Origin: Hungatella sp. UBA5385
Lineage (GTDB): Bacteria; Bacillota; Clostridia; Lachnospirales; Lachnospiraceae
Reading direction: 5' to 3'
Length of the DNA: 40,979 bases
Assembly (NCBI GenBank): GCA_002409995.1
Contig: DHOR01000016.1
Coordinates: 68,721 to 109,699, forward strand
A program made the position numbers and the translations under genes. This document shows positions 16,254 to 25,289 of this stretch, piece after piece. The notes under the pieces were generated by a model, which was not told the origin of the DNA, made no database searches, and worked only from the letters and a program-made list of their open reading frames with translations. Positions within the stretch are counted from its first letter, which is position 1, and each line of letters starts with the position of its first letter.

Positions 16254-17063
16254 ATGGATTTTAATAGTGTAAAAGGTAAGGTATGTATAGTAACCGGAGC
16301 CAGCCGCGGCATAGGTGAAGCAATTGCAAGAGTATATGCGGAAAATGGGATGAAAGTTGTTTGCGCTTCCCGCAGTCAGGAGAAGGGGCAGTCAGTTGTA
16401 GATGACATTTGTGCAAAGGGCGGAGATGCGATTTTCGTACAGACAGACTGCAGCCAAGCTGATGAAATTAAAGCACTGATTGATAAGGCGGTAGAAAAAT
16501 ATGGAAAACTTGATGGGGTAGTCAGCAATGCGGGAATCGGTATGGGTGGTAATCCATTACATGAATCTGCAATGGAAGATTATGACCTTATATTTGATCT
16601 GAATAGCAAAGGTGTTTTTGCAGGAATGAAGTATGGTGCAGAAGCAATCTTCAGGTCAGGAAGTAATGGCGGATTTTTAATTAATGTTGCTTCTATTGCA
16701 GGCATAATGCCTCAGCGGGGTCAGGCACTCTATACTGCCACCAAATTTGGTGTAGTAGGAATGACGAAATCAGCAGCCCTTGATTACGCAAAATACAATA
16801 TAACAGTTAATGCGATTTGTCCGGGTTATACGATGACAACTATGTTTGAAGGGATTCCAGATGAAGCCATGGCATTTTTCTTAAATGACTGTCCGAGCGG
16901 AAGACTGGGAGATCCATATGAATGTGCATATCTTGCATTGTTTTTGGCAAGTGACATGGCGCGCTATATCAGTGGAGCTGCAATACCGGTAGATGGAGCA
17001 CTTTCGGCAGGTTCTAAAAATATCACTATCTGGAGTCATCCGGAAATTCGGAAGAATGATTAG
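16254..17063 (+). CDS. Short-chain dehydrogenase/reductase
   Basis: A 269-residue classical SDR oxidoreductase. The cofactor motif is VTGASRGIG at residues 13-21; the SNAG motif replaces the usual NNAG; the catalytic serine lies in NVASIAG and the YTATK motif supplies Tyr and Lys. The C-terminal PVDGALSAG is family-typical. The substrate is not apparent; the sequence is most like broad SDRs of the FabG or glucose-dehydrogenase type. AAAGGAG precedes the start at good spacing. It stands alone, with a TATAAT at 16201-16206 but no good -35 box. It is convergent with the symporter gene. Confidence 0.88.
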   Translation: MDFNSVKGKVCIVTGASRGIGEAIARVYAENGMKVVCASRSQEKGQSVVDDICAKGGDAIFVQTDCSQADEIKALIDKAVEKYGKLDGVVSNAGIGMGGNPLHESAMEDYDLIFDLNSKGVFAGMKYGAEAIFRSGSNGGFLINVASIAGIMPQRGQALYTATKFGVVGMTKSAALDYAKYNITVNAICPGYTMTTMFEGIPDEAMAFFLNDCPSGRLGDPYECAYLALFLASDMARYISGAAIPVDGALSAGSKNITIWSHPEIRKND

Positions 17064-17084
17064 AGCGGCGTTTTATAACGTTTG

Positions 17085-17127
17085 GAGCGTAACCGTTCTG
17101 CATTAGCGGAGCGGTTACGCTCTTTTT
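17085..17127 (+). terminator. Rho-independent terminator of the SDR gene
   Basis: A 14-bp stem (17085-17098 with 17109-17122, one G-T pair), 10-base loop, then TTTTT. It lies 22 bases after the SDR stop. On the other strand it has no T-run, so the symporter gene may rely on the weaker dyad at 17155-17179. Confidence 0.92.
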
Positions 17128-17154
17128 GAAATATGCAAGAGGTTTATAATTGGC

Positions 17155-17179
17155 AATATGTTCGTTTTTTAAACATATT
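17155..17179 (-). other. Weak hairpin at the end of the symporter gene
   Basis: AATATGTT (17155-17162) and AACATATT (17172-17179) flank a 9-base loop that includes the T-run of the plus strand. On the minus strand the symporter stop begins at 17181, and no T-run follows, so a terminator function is doubtful. Confidence 0.3.
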
Positions 17180-18456
17180 TATTCTACCGCTTTTTTTAGT
17201 TCTGCTATTTCTTCAGAAGTACCGCTCTTAAACTGCCCCTTTATCCAGTCTTTCCCTTCAACAAGTCTTGCAACCATCATTGCTGCAACTGCATCACCAG
17301 AAGCGTTTAAACAGGTTGCAGCCGGATCAAATATGAATCCTAATGTAGCAATCAACGGAAATGCTTGTGGTGGAAATCCAAAAATTCCAACGATTAGCAT
17401 TTCACCAACTAAGCCGCCTCCCGGAGCACCTGATAGTACAAAAGCAGCAAGGACAGAAACTACAATCGATAATGCAAAGGTACCGGCTCCTGTAAAGGGA
17501 ATATTAAATACACCATATAGGAATGCAATTTTGACAATTGATGAAAGCACGGAACCATCCATGTGCATGGTAGCTCCCATGGGAAGTACAATTTCTCTGA
17601 TATCCTTTGGTACCCCCATTTTATCACATGCTTCCAGGTTAACCGGTAATGTTGCAATTGAACTCTGTGTAGCGAAAGCGGTTAAGGCTGGTGTTGGTAC
17701 ATATTTTATCATTCGTCTGATACCCTCTTTACCACCTCCAATATAAGCATACAACGGGAAAAAGACAATTACATATAATGTACAAAGCGGATAATACAAA
17801 ATCATGGATCTGCCATAATCACCAAGTAAGCTGGGCCCAAATTCTCCTATCAGGTTTGCAAAGTATGCACCCAATCCGATGGGAGCAAACTTCATAATCA
17901 GATTCACCATCTTCATGATTATATCATTAAGATTAGCAAGCCCCCTGCCTACCGGACTTTCTTCACCTCCGCAAGCACTGACACAAAAACCAAACATAAC
18001 TGAAAAAATGATAATCGGCAGCATATTATTGCGGCTCATTAGCTCTGAAAAATCGGATACTGTCACAGTACTTACGAGCATTTCACCAAGGTCCATGGTC
18101 TGACCTATTTCAGCAGCCCCCATCTCAATTGAAGTGTTAGCTGCCGGTGGGAAAATCTTTACAGCAAATAAAACTAAAACAGCTGCAACAGCTCCTGTGC
18201 CAATAAAAACAAGGATTAAATTTCTTAATATACTGCCTAAGCGTTTCATATTAACCATACTTCCAACAGCACTGGATATGGATACCATTACCATTGGCAC
18301 AACAATCGTGAACATCAGGTTAAGAAAGATATCTCCTAACGGTTTAATGACCATCGCTTTATCAGGTGCAATAATTCCAAAGCCTGAACCAATTAGTATT
18401 CCCAATACCAGCATGATCGGGAACCTGTAACTTTTCCAAATACTTTTCTTATTCAT
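17179..18456 (-). CDS. Dicarboxylate/amino acid:cation symporter (SDF family)
   Basis: A 425-residue membrane carrier of the GltP/DctA/SstT family that imports an acidic or small neutral amino acid or dicarboxylate with sodium or protons. Visible landmarks are the N-terminal hydrophobic helices, the serine-rich hairpin FATQSSIATLPVNLEA, the next motif LPMGATMHMDG, and the second hairpin SGAPGGGLVGEM, then GFIFDPAATCLNASGDAVAAMMVAR. It is encoded 19 bases downstream of the MalY-type lyase and under its sigma-54 promoter. That neighbour suggests cystine, cysteine or a related sulfur amino acid as substrate, which is inference. Confidence 0.9.
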   Translation of the reverse strand: MNKKSIWKSYRFPIMLVLGILIGSGFGIIAPDKAMVIKPLGDIFLNLMFTIVVPMVMVSISSAVGSMVNMKRLGSILRNLILVFIGTGAVAAVLVLFAVKIFPPAANTSIEMGAAEIGQTMDLGEMLVSTVTVSDFSELMSRNNMLPIIIFSVMFGFCVSACGGEESPVGRGLANLNDIIMKMVNLIMKFAPIGLGAYFANLIGEFGPSLLGDYGRSMILYYPLCTLYVIVFFPLYAYIGGGKEGIRRMIKYVPTPALTAFATQSSIATLPVNLEACDKMGVPKDIREIVLPMGATMHMDGSVLSSIVKIAFLYGVFNIPFTGAGTFALSIVVSVLAAFVLSGAPGGGLVGEMLIVGIFGFPPQAFPLIATLGFIFDPAATCLNASGDAVAAMMVARLVEGKDWIKGQFKSGTSEEIAELKKAVE

Positions 18457-18475
18457 TTGTAAACCCTCCTTCTTT

Positions 18476-19651
18476 TTACAGCCGGTTAACAGCTGTTTCC
18501 AGTTGTTTCATTGCCTGCCGAAGAACACTTCTTGGACATGCTGTATTAAGCCGCATAAAACCAGTTAAACTTCTTCCAAAAGTATATCCTTCATTTAAGC
18601 CAAGCTTTGCCTCTTTAATAAAGAACTCACATAGTTCCTCATTTGTCATTCCAAGCTCTCTGCAGTCCAGCCACATAAGATATGTTGCATCCGGAACATT
18701 TGGCTTAATCTTAGGAATATGCTTGTCGCAATAATCCTTCACATAATCAAAGTTTGCTGAAATATAAGTCAACAGTTGTTCTAACCACTCTTCTCCTTCA
18801 TTAAATGCCGCTTCCATCGCTACTGAGCTGAAAGCATTATTGCGGTGAACATCCATAGACATCCAGTATTGATCAAATGCCTCTTTCATTTCAACATTTG
18901 GAAATACGGTGGTTGATGCCTGTAAACCAGCCAGATTAAATGTTTTTGTACCTGAAATGCAGCTGATTACGTTGTTTGCAGCCTTTGGAGAAAGCGTTGC
19001 CGTCGGAATATGACGCGTTCCGTGAAAGATTAAGTCGGAATGGATTTCATCGGATACTAACAGCACATCGTTGTCATTACAGATTTCAAACATACGCTCC
19101 AATTGACTGGCAGTCCATACAATGCCCAGTGGATTATGAGGGCTGCATAAGAGGAACATTTTCACTTTGGGATCCTTAGCCTTCTTTTCAAAATCTTCAA
19201 AATTGATCTCCCATGCTCCATCAACTTCCACCAGCTGATTTTCTACTACATTGCGTCCCGCTGCTTCAGTAATATCATAAAACTCAGAATATACCGGAGT
19301 CTGAATCAGGACTGAATCACCTTTTTCTGAGAACAGTTTCATAATAACAGACATAGCGGGTACCACCCCTAAGCACCAACTCACCTTATCCTTATCAATG
19401 TTCCAGCCATTTCTACGTAGCTGCCAGTCGATAATCGCATCATAATAAGAATCGGGCCTGGAGGTGTATCCCCATATTCCCTCTTTCGCTTTTTCCATAC
19501 AAGCATCAATAATCGGCTGAGCAGTACGAAAGTCCATATCTGCCACCCATAAAGGAATAACATCCATCGTTCCAAATTTCTTTAACCTCTCATCATATTT
19601 TGACGAACGGTTATTACTTCGGTCAATGACCTCATCAAAATTATATACCAT
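18476..19651 (-). CDS. MalY/PatB-type PLP-dependent cysteine-S-conjugate beta-lyase
   Basis: A 391-residue fold-type I PLP enzyme. MalY/PatB landmarks are DVIPLWVADMDF (residues 30-41), GYTSRP, SPHNPLG near 170, SDEIHSDLIF with Asp201, and the PLP lysine in SGTKTFNLAGLQ (Lys236). The C-terminal arginine lies in GFMRLNTACPR. The family cleaves C-S bonds of cystathionine and related cysteine conjugates to pyruvate, ammonia and a thiol; some members act as aminotransferases. It has GAAAGGAG before the start and a sigma-54 promoter, and precedes the symporter gene. Confidence 0.88.
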   Translation of the reverse strand: MVYNFDEVIDRSNNRSSKYDERLKKFGTMDVIPLWVADMDFRTAQPIIDACMEKAKEGIWGYTSRPDSYYDAIIDWQLRRNGWNIDKDKVSWCLGVVPAMSVIMKLFSEKGDSVLIQTPVYSEFYDITEAAGRNVVENQLVEVDGAWEINFEDFEKKAKDPKVKMFLLCSPHNPLGIVWTASQLERMFEICNDNDVLLVSDEIHSDLIFHGTRHIPTATLSPKAANNVISCISGTKTFNLAGLQASTTVFPNVEMKEAFDQYWMSMDVHRNNAFSSVAMEAAFNEGEEWLEQLLTYISANFDYVKDYCDKHIPKIKPNVPDATYLMWLDCRELGMTNEELCEFFIKEAKLGLNEGYTFGRSLTGFMRLNTACPRSVLRQAMKQLETAVNRL

Positions 19652-19685
19652 CCTAAACTCCTTTCAGTTTTATACTGTTATATAG

Positions 19686-19702
19686 AGCAATTATGATGCC
19701 AA
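19686..19702 (-). promoter_or_regulatory. Sigma-54 (-24/-12) promoter of the lyase-symporter operon
   Basis: The minus strand reads TTGGCATCATAATTGCT, with the GG and GC dinucleotides exactly 12 bases apart as required for -24/-12 elements. The predicted start of transcription is about 23 bases before the lyase ATG. A sigma-54 activator gene lies directly upstream. Confidence 0.75.
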
Positions 19703-19724
19703 CTTTCAAAATAAGGCTGAAAAA

Positions 19725-19759
19725 AGACATAAAATCTATTTTATACCGATTTCATGTCT
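19725..19759 (-). promoter_or_regulatory. Dyad upstream of the sigma-54 promoter (candidate activator site)
   Basis: Two 12-base arms (19725-19736 and 19748-19759) match as inverted copies at 11 of 12 positions, around an 11-base centre. The arms read AGACATAAAATC and, inverted, AGACATGAAATC. The centre is near -68 relative to the predicted transcription start, a plausible activator position. Confidence 0.55.
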
Positions 19760-19879
19760 ATATTCCATAGTATTTTGTGAGGTTTTTTTATAAATGAATT
19801 TTTATATTGTTACTCAATACAAAGAGAAGATGATTAAATGGTTTTAAATTATTATTTTGCACCTTGTTATCTGGTTGTT

Positions 19880-19898
19880 AATTGGTTTTCAACCAATT
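19880..19898. promoter_or_regulatory. Perfect dyad between the regulator stop and the sigma-54 promoter
   Basis: AATTGGTT and AACCAATT surround a 3-base centre. It lies about 205-225 bases upstream of the predicted lyase transcription start, at enhancer distance, and 13 bases past the regulator stop. It has no T-run, so it is a second activator-site candidate or a weak end-of-gene hairpin. Confidence 0.4.
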
Positions 19899-19910
19899 CA
19901 TATATTTACT

Positions 19911-21986
19911 CTATATAATCCAATCAATTCCCTTCACTGTTATTTTACTGCCACCTCTTCCACGAGATACACTGACAAAACCGTTTGACTCCAGTTCCCG
20001 CAGGACCTTGCGTATCTGCAGCTGTGATAATTTCTCATTTCGTTTTCCGGCTTCCAATTGCAGGCCATCTCTGCCGATACACTTACCTTCCCGACTTACT
20101 TCATAAAGAATTTCTAAGATTGTACGTTCCGCCCTTGACGGACCGCCTGCAGAAATAGAAAAATTGATATTTTGCGATTCTATCTGCGGATTTTCATCCT
20201 TGTTTTCTTTTTTTAAGTTACGATATTGGTCAAAATGAAATACCGGTGGCAAATCTTCTTTTGTGATGAGCAGATGGCCGGTAAAGTTCATATAGTCCAC
20301 TACGTTTGAAAGCTCACGGATGTTCCCTGGCCAATGATATTCACAGAATAGCTTTTTTATTTCATTGCTAAGCTGGAATTCCCCTCCCAAACGCTTTCGG
20401 AATTCATCTAATAAGTAAAACACATCATCACCTCTGCTTCGCAGTGGTGGAATTAGCACCGGAAGTGCATTGAGGCGGTAGTAAAGGTCCCTTCGAAAGG
20501 TTCCTTCTTCCACCTTGTTCTCCAGCTCTTCATTTGTTGCAGCTACAATCCGGACATCAACATGGATAATCTGATTTCCTCCAACACGCATTATTTCCCG
20601 CTCCTGCAGGACTCTTAATAACTTCACCTGCAATGCAGGACTCATCCCTTCCACTTCATCTAAAAAAAGCGTACCTTGATGTGCGAATTCAAACAAGCCC
20701 GGACGGCCGCCCTTTATAGCTCCGGTAAATGCTCCTTCTTCATATCCAAACAGTTCACTTTCCAGCAAATTTTCAGGCATAGCACCACAGTTTATGGCAA
20801 CAAAAGGCTGGTCTCTTCTTTTAGAGGCATTGTGAACAGAATGGGCAAAGAGCTCCTTCCCTGTTCCGGTTTCGCCGATCAGCAAAACCGGTGATTCTGT
20901 CCAGGCCATTTTTTCTAGTATTTTTTTCGTGCTGATAATCGCCTCTGATTTTCCAATGACATCGTCAAAACAATATTTCGCCCGATGGCCCTGTCCCTTT
21001 TTCATCAGCTGACCCCGCAGCTCATTTTGACGACGTTCCATCTCATTGAATCGCTGAAGAATTGCAAAGCCGCCGACACAAACACCTTTCCTTAAAACAG
21101 GCCTTACGTATATAGATACCAGATTGCCCGCCACACGTACCACCTGTGGCGGAGTTTCTTTTTTTTCGGCCAGACACCGGTGAAAGGGTATATAAGTAAA
21201 TAAATTCTCTCCCAGCTGGCCGATTCCTCGGATTGATGGAATTTTAGTAATATCCTCAGCAATCTGATTCATCGCATAAATTTCGCCATGCTCATTCACT
21301 GCAATTACACCTTGATCCAGTACTTCCATCAAGATATCAAACTGACTTTCCAGCCGGTTTGATCGATCCAGCATCCGATCAAAATAATAGGTATTTGCGC
21401 ATACGGATTCGCAATATTGTTTAAACTCAATCTCTTCCAGTAAGTCATCAAATCCAAGCCGGATTGCAGCTTCGATCATGGTATCTGATGAGCAGGTTCT
21501 CTGTCCCAGGTTAATAACCTCAGATATACCCTCTGGTACAAAACGTTCCTCATCCGGAGTTACTGCAAGATCAGGCATTTCATTCAAGACTGTTCCAGGA
21601 GCATAAAGAGTGAATTTTAAATGAGTAACCCCAAGCTGATCTAACTGTGTCACAGCTTCTCTGGCCATCATTTCCGTAAGATTTACATAGAGGACCTCTG
21701 TTCCCTTAGGAATTTTCTGTAAAATACCAATGGCTTCTTTTGTATATGTAACCTGTATCTCCATCCGCTGTGCTCCAGCCGGAATAAACCAATCCTGATC
21801 CCCCATTGCATCCAGCGCATCTGTGGAAGCCATATATAAGTCACACAACTCCATATTTGCAGAAGAACCATCCATCATACTATAATTACGAACCAGTGCC
21901 CGTTTACCAAACACCTGCCTTACTTGTTCCGCATAGGCTTTTCCGGCAAACGGATCATACGCAATAACTGCAATACTTTTTTTCAT
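19911..21986 (-). CDS. Sigma-54-dependent transcriptional activator
   Basis: A 691-residue enhancer-binding protein. The N-terminal 190 residues form a sensor domain I cannot name with certainty; a PAS-like segment follows (about 210-320, ILMEVLDQGVIAVNEHGEIYAMN). The AAA+ domain has Walker A GETGTGKE near 369, the sigma-54 contact loop GAFTGA near 418, Walker B GTLFLDEVEG near 443, and the arginine-finger region FRRDLYYRLN. The C-terminus is a winged-helix-like segment (about 615-691) rather than the usual Fis-type helix-turn-helix. I chose start 21986 because AGGAAGTGG precedes it. It is encoded 35 bases after the desulfidase gene and probably controls the downstream lyase-symporter operon. 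Confidence 0.9.
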   Translation of the reverse strand: MKKSIAVIAYDPFAGKAYAEQVRQVFGKRALVRNYSMMDGSSANMELCDLYMASTDALDAMGDQDWFIPAGAQRMEIQVTYTKEAIGILQKIPKGTEVLYVNLTEMMAREAVTQLDQLGVTHLKFTLYAPGTVLNEMPDLAVTPDEERFVPEGISEVINLGQRTCSSDTMIEAAIRLGFDDLLEEIEFKQYCESVCANTYYFDRMLDRSNRLESQFDILMEVLDQGVIAVNEHGEIYAMNQIAEDITKIPSIRGIGQLGENLFTYIPFHRCLAEKKETPPQVVRVAGNLVSIYVRPVLRKGVCVGGFAILQRFNEMERRQNELRGQLMKKGQGHRAKYCFDDVIGKSEAIISTKKILEKMAWTESPVLLIGETGTGKELFAHSVHNASKRRDQPFVAINCGAMPENLLESELFGYEEGAFTGAIKGGRPGLFEFAHQGTLFLDEVEGMSPALQVKLLRVLQEREIMRVGGNQIIHVDVRIVAATNEELENKVEEGTFRRDLYYRLNALPVLIPPLRSRGDDVFYLLDEFRKRLGGEFQLSNEIKKLFCEYHWPGNIRELSNVVDYMNFTGHLLITKEDLPPVFHFDQYRNLKKENKDENPQIESQNINFSISAGGPSRAERTILEILYEVSREGKCIGRDGLQLEAGKRNEKLSQLQIRKVLRELESNGFVSVSRGRGGSKITVKGIDWII

Positions 21987-22021
21987 TGTCCCACTTCCTG
22001 TTTTTGATTCATTGACTCGAT

Positions 22022-23308
22022 TCAAGTTTTAAGTTTTGATTGAAAAATATCTACAATTGTTTTCTCTGTTCCAACCATGCCAGGGGAAGCAATCAGCCCC
22101 ATATTCTTCATGGTATCTTCCGCCGTCTCAGCGTTAATTCCATGAACATCATCAACACAGATTCCATTCATTGCAAAATTTACAGATTTGTATGCCGCAT
22201 CTACTGCGATAATCCCTTTCATGGTACACCCCTGGTTACCGCCGTCACAGATCATGCCGGTTATGCTGCTGGCCATATTGTTGATGGCTGCTTTCATCAT
22301 TTGTACATTTCCGTCCCTTAGATACACAAGTCCGCAGGCCATGCCTGTGCCGGCTGCAATCGCACATCCGCAGAACGCCGACAGTTTGCCGGAATACTCC
22401 TTAATGTACATACAGATAAGATAACTGAGCGCTGTAGCCCGCAACAGTTTTTCAATCGGGTAACCATTCACTTTATAAGCTGCATAAAGTGGCATTGTCG
22501 CTATTATACCATGTGCACCGGAACCGGTAATGCTCATAGCCGGTTGATCCAATCCAATCACACGCGCTTCAATTGCTGCATTGCATAACAAAGAAGCTGT
22601 CGCCTGTTCATGATCCGATATCACCTTACTGCCATTAAGTTTAAGGAGATGACGTGCAAATGTAGTACGAGGATTATTCAAACCTTCCTCAAATAAGCGG
22701 TTATTTACTTCGTATGCTTCATGGATAAAGGCGATCTCTTCAGCATCAACCGTATCCACATAATCATACATCTGCCTAAGTGTGTAATTATGTATGATAT
22801 GAGCCGTTTCCTCAGGCATATGATTTTCTTTATTTTCTGACTCTTTCTCAAATACAATATGATCATTTACAACAATCTTAATAATGTTAGTATGTGAATC
22901 CCGAATCGTAACCACCGCTTTATCTGACGATGTTTCAACCGTGGCTTCAATAAATATACGGCTTGTGATTTCAGCCAGCTGAACCCTGATCTTTCCCTGA
23001 GCAATCAGGTCGGCTGCCAATTCATTATCCTTAGGCGTAACCCCGGCCAGTGACTCCAGACCTTTTTCGGAATCACCTGCCACCACTCCAAGAGCTGCGG
23101 CAAACACATTGCCAACTTCCTGACTATTGGGAATTCCGCATGTAAATGCATTTTTATACATTCCGCTATTTAAAGCTACATTAACGCTTTTTAACGCTCC
23201 GGTTGTATAGGATCGTGCTTTTGCAACTGCAAATGCGATAGCCCCAGGCTCTGTAACGCCTAATGCCGGTTTCATATCATCTTGAATCAGCTTTGTTAAT
23301 TTATGCAT
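22022..23308 (-). CDS. L-cysteine desulfidase family protein (UPF0597, CyuA-like)
   Basis: A 428-residue protein of the UPF0597/CyuA family, Fe-S enzymes that degrade L-cysteine to pyruvate, ammonia and sulfide. Landmarks are KPALGVTEPGAIAFAVAKA near the N-terminus, MYKNAFTCGIPNS, ITGSGAHGIIATMPLYAAY, FCGCAIAAGTGMACGL and MICDGGNQGCTMK; the conserved cysteines in these segments are likely cluster ligands. ATG 23308 follows GAGGAGG; a longer frame adds 18 unlikely residues. It is the first gene of the unit and is followed by the sigma-54 activator. Serine-dehydratase-related proteins share this fold, so a serine-like substrate is the alternative. Confidence 0.87.
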   Translation of the reverse strand: MHKLTKLIQDDMKPALGVTEPGAIAFAVAKARSYTTGALKSVNVALNSGMYKNAFTCGIPNSQEVGNVFAAALGVVAGDSEKGLESLAGVTPKDNELAADLIAQGKIRVQLAEITSRIFIEATVETSSDKAVVTIRDSHTNIIKIVVNDHIVFEKESENKENHMPEETAHIIHNYTLRQMYDYVDTVDAEEIAFIHEAYEVNNRLFEEGLNNPRTTFARHLLKLNGSKVISDHEQATASLLCNAAIEARVIGLDQPAMSITGSGAHGIIATMPLYAAYKVNGYPIEKLLRATALSYLICMYIKEYSGKLSAFCGCAIAAGTGMACGLVYLRDGNVQMMKAAINNMASSITGMICDGGNQGCTMKGIIAVDAAYKSVNFAMNGICVDDVHGINAETAEDTMKNMGLIASPGMVGTEKTIVDIFQSKLKT

Positions 23309-23516
23309 GCAATACCTCCTCAGATAGCAATTCTCATCATTAGATTCGAGTATAAGACACAATTATACAAAAAGCAATGGGGAAGGTTTGGGGAAAAAGG
23401 TTCGGGTATACGAGAAATTAAGAAAAAATAAGGTTTTGGATATGATTTTTCTGTTAATAAATAGAATTAGGTAGTATAATAAGAATCATTTGATGTTCAA
23501 TAAGGGGGGTAAGTCA

Positions 23517-25289
23517 ATGGGGTTTAAGATGGGAAAATACACTTTACAAAAGCGGATCTTTGCATTATCCTTGTTTTTTATGCTGATTCCTCTTGTTCTA
23601 TTTTCTGAATTTAACATATCCACGTCCATAAAAAGGCTGGAAGAGAGTTATAGAAGCAGTCTTATTTTTGGAATGAAAAAAATCGGATCTGTGATGGAAA
23701 CTGTTTTTGAAGATGTGGATCAGGCATCTTTATTTGCGCTGGTGGATCCTAAATTCAATCATTTCCTGCAGAGTCAGCTTCAGGGAGATACAGCATATGA
23801 AACATCTCTGGAAATGGGTGCTGTTTATAACAGTCTGAACTATTTAAAAAATACAAACCGGTATATACAGTCCATTCAGATTGAAGGTGTTAATGGACTG
23901 GGATTATCTAACGGTTTTTTCCCGAAAAGTATTACAAAGGATGACTGGGACATGGCTGAACAGCTTCGGGGACAATCCCTGTGGGATGTAGATGAAGAAG
24001 TGGTTACGCTGCCGCAAAAAAAGGAAAAATATATTTATCAAAGCCGCTTGCTGAGAGATTTTGGAAATACCTCAAAGACCATAGGCGTGATTAAAATATA
24101 TTTGAATACAGATGTGCTCCAGGAATTATTTACGAATGAAGAGACTGATTACACAAGCTATTTTCTCGTTGATAACAGCGGAGAGGTGCAGTATGCATCA
24201 ATTCAAAAAAACGGACCGGAAAGGCTGGAGACTCCGATTCCCTATGCTGAGCTTATGGAACATTTGGACGGTGCGTTTGTAATACAGAGAAACCATGAGG
24301 ATTTGTATGTTGTGCCTCATTATATCGGTGAAAATGGCTGGATTGTATACAGCCTTTCAATACCAGTGGCGGTTCAGGAACAACTGAGAGACAGTTTGAT
24401 TCAACTGATAGTGCTTGCAGTGCTTTGCTTTGTTTTTTGTATAATTATAGCAAGGGGGATATCCAGAAGAATGTGCCGTCCGCTGGAAAATGTGATCGCA
24501 CATATGGAGCTGCTTGAAAAGGAGCAGTTTTCAACCAGAGTAGAAGTTCATGGTAATGATGAAATCAGCCTGCTTGCCAGACAGTTTAACAAAATGGCTC
24601 AAAAGATCCAGTCACTGATTGAAGAAGTGTATCTTGTCAATATTCGAAAAAAAGAACTGGAGCTGCGTGCCTTACAGGCACAGGTCAATCCTCATTTCCT
24701 TTATAACACTCTTGATATGATCTATTGGACTGCGAAGGTAGAAAATGCACCGGAAGCAAGCGACATGATAGATTCACTGTCGAATTTTTTCCGTCAGGCG
24801 CTTTCCGGAGAAGATGGTTTTACAACTATTGAAAATGAAATAGAGCATTTAAGATACTACGTGGTGCTGCGCCAGCAAAGTAAAAAGCCCTTTGACTTTG
24901 ATCTAGATGTAGATGCTTCCCTGCTGTCATGCCGCGTAATAAAGTTGGTTCTGCAGCCGCTGGTGGAAAATGCGATTATACATGGAATACGTGATATAGA
25001 TGATGGAAGAATACAAGTTGCCATTCATGCATCAGACCATAGGATCATCTATAACATTACCGATAACGGCCAGGGAATTGATGTGTCGGATATGAAAGGA
25101 CTGCTGAGCCGGACAGAAGAGAATCACCGTGGTTTTGGTATAAAAAATATCAATGACCGTATTCAGCTTATGTATGGAAAAGAGTATGGAATACATTTTG
25201 GGAATGTGGAAGGCAGAGGAGCAAGAATTATAGTAATACAACCGCAGGAGGAGGGGGAGTTACGTGTTGAAGCTGATGATTGTGGATGA
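23517..25289 (+). CDS. YesM-type sensor histidine kinase
   Basis: A 590-residue membrane sensor kinase. An N-terminal membrane segment (about 14-31) and a second one (about 294-316) bracket a 260-residue extracellular sensor domain. HAMP follows (ISRRMCRPLENVIAH), then the His_kinase domain with the phosphoacceptor histidine in QVNPHFLYNTLDMI (His393), and HATPase_c with LVLQPLVENAIIHGI and DNGQGI. I used start 23517 because AAGGGGGG lies 7 bases before it; ATG 23490 has no such site. A TATAAT is at 23475-23480. It overlaps the response-regulator gene and is followed by a sugar-type ABC importer, so it probably senses that importer's substrate. Confidence 0.93.
   Translation: MGFKMGKYTLQKRIFALSLFFMLIPLVLFSEFNISTSIKRLEESYRSSLIFGMKKIGSVMETVFEDVDQASLFALVDPKFNHFLQSQLQGDTAYETSLEMGAVYNSLNYLKNTNRYIQSIQIEGVNGLGLSNGFFPKSITKDDWDMAEQLRGQSLWDVDEEVVTLPQKKEKYIYQSRLLRDFGNTSKTIGVIKIYLNTDVLQELFTNEETDYTSYFLVDNSGEVQYASIQKNGPERLETPIPYAELMEHLDGAFVIQRNHEDLYVVPHYIGENGWIVYSLSIPVAVQEQLRDSLIQLIVLAVLCFVFCIIIARGISRRMCRPLENVIAHMELLEKEQFSTRVEVHGNDEISLLARQFNKMAQKIQSLIEEVYLVNIRKKELELRALQAQVNPHFLYNTLDMIYWTAKVENAPEASDMIDSLSNFFRQALSGEDGFTTIENEIEHLRYYVVLRQQSKKPFDFDLDVDASLLSCRVIKLVLQPLVENAIIHGIRDIDDGRIQVAIHASDHRIIYNITDNGQGIDVSDMKGLLSRTEENHRGFGIKNINDRIQLMYGKEYGIHFGNVEGRGARIIVIQPQEEGELRVEADDCG

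Noticed and set aside
17150..18430. Plus-strand open frames opposite the symporter gene
   Set aside because: They are antisense shadows of a gene with clear family motifs on the minus strand.
23309..23362. N-terminal extension of the desulfidase gene
   Set aside because: The extra 18 residues are unlike the family, and the GAGGAGG ribosome site fits the start at 23308.
23309..23489. A sigma-54 promoter for the desulfidase gene
   Set aside because: I found no GG-N10-GC pattern on the minus strand here; a TATAAT-like box is present instead without a good -35.
23490..23516. Earlier start for the histidine kinase
   Set aside because: The upstream ATG lacks a ribosome binding site, whereas the one at 23517 has AAGGGGGG at ideal distance.
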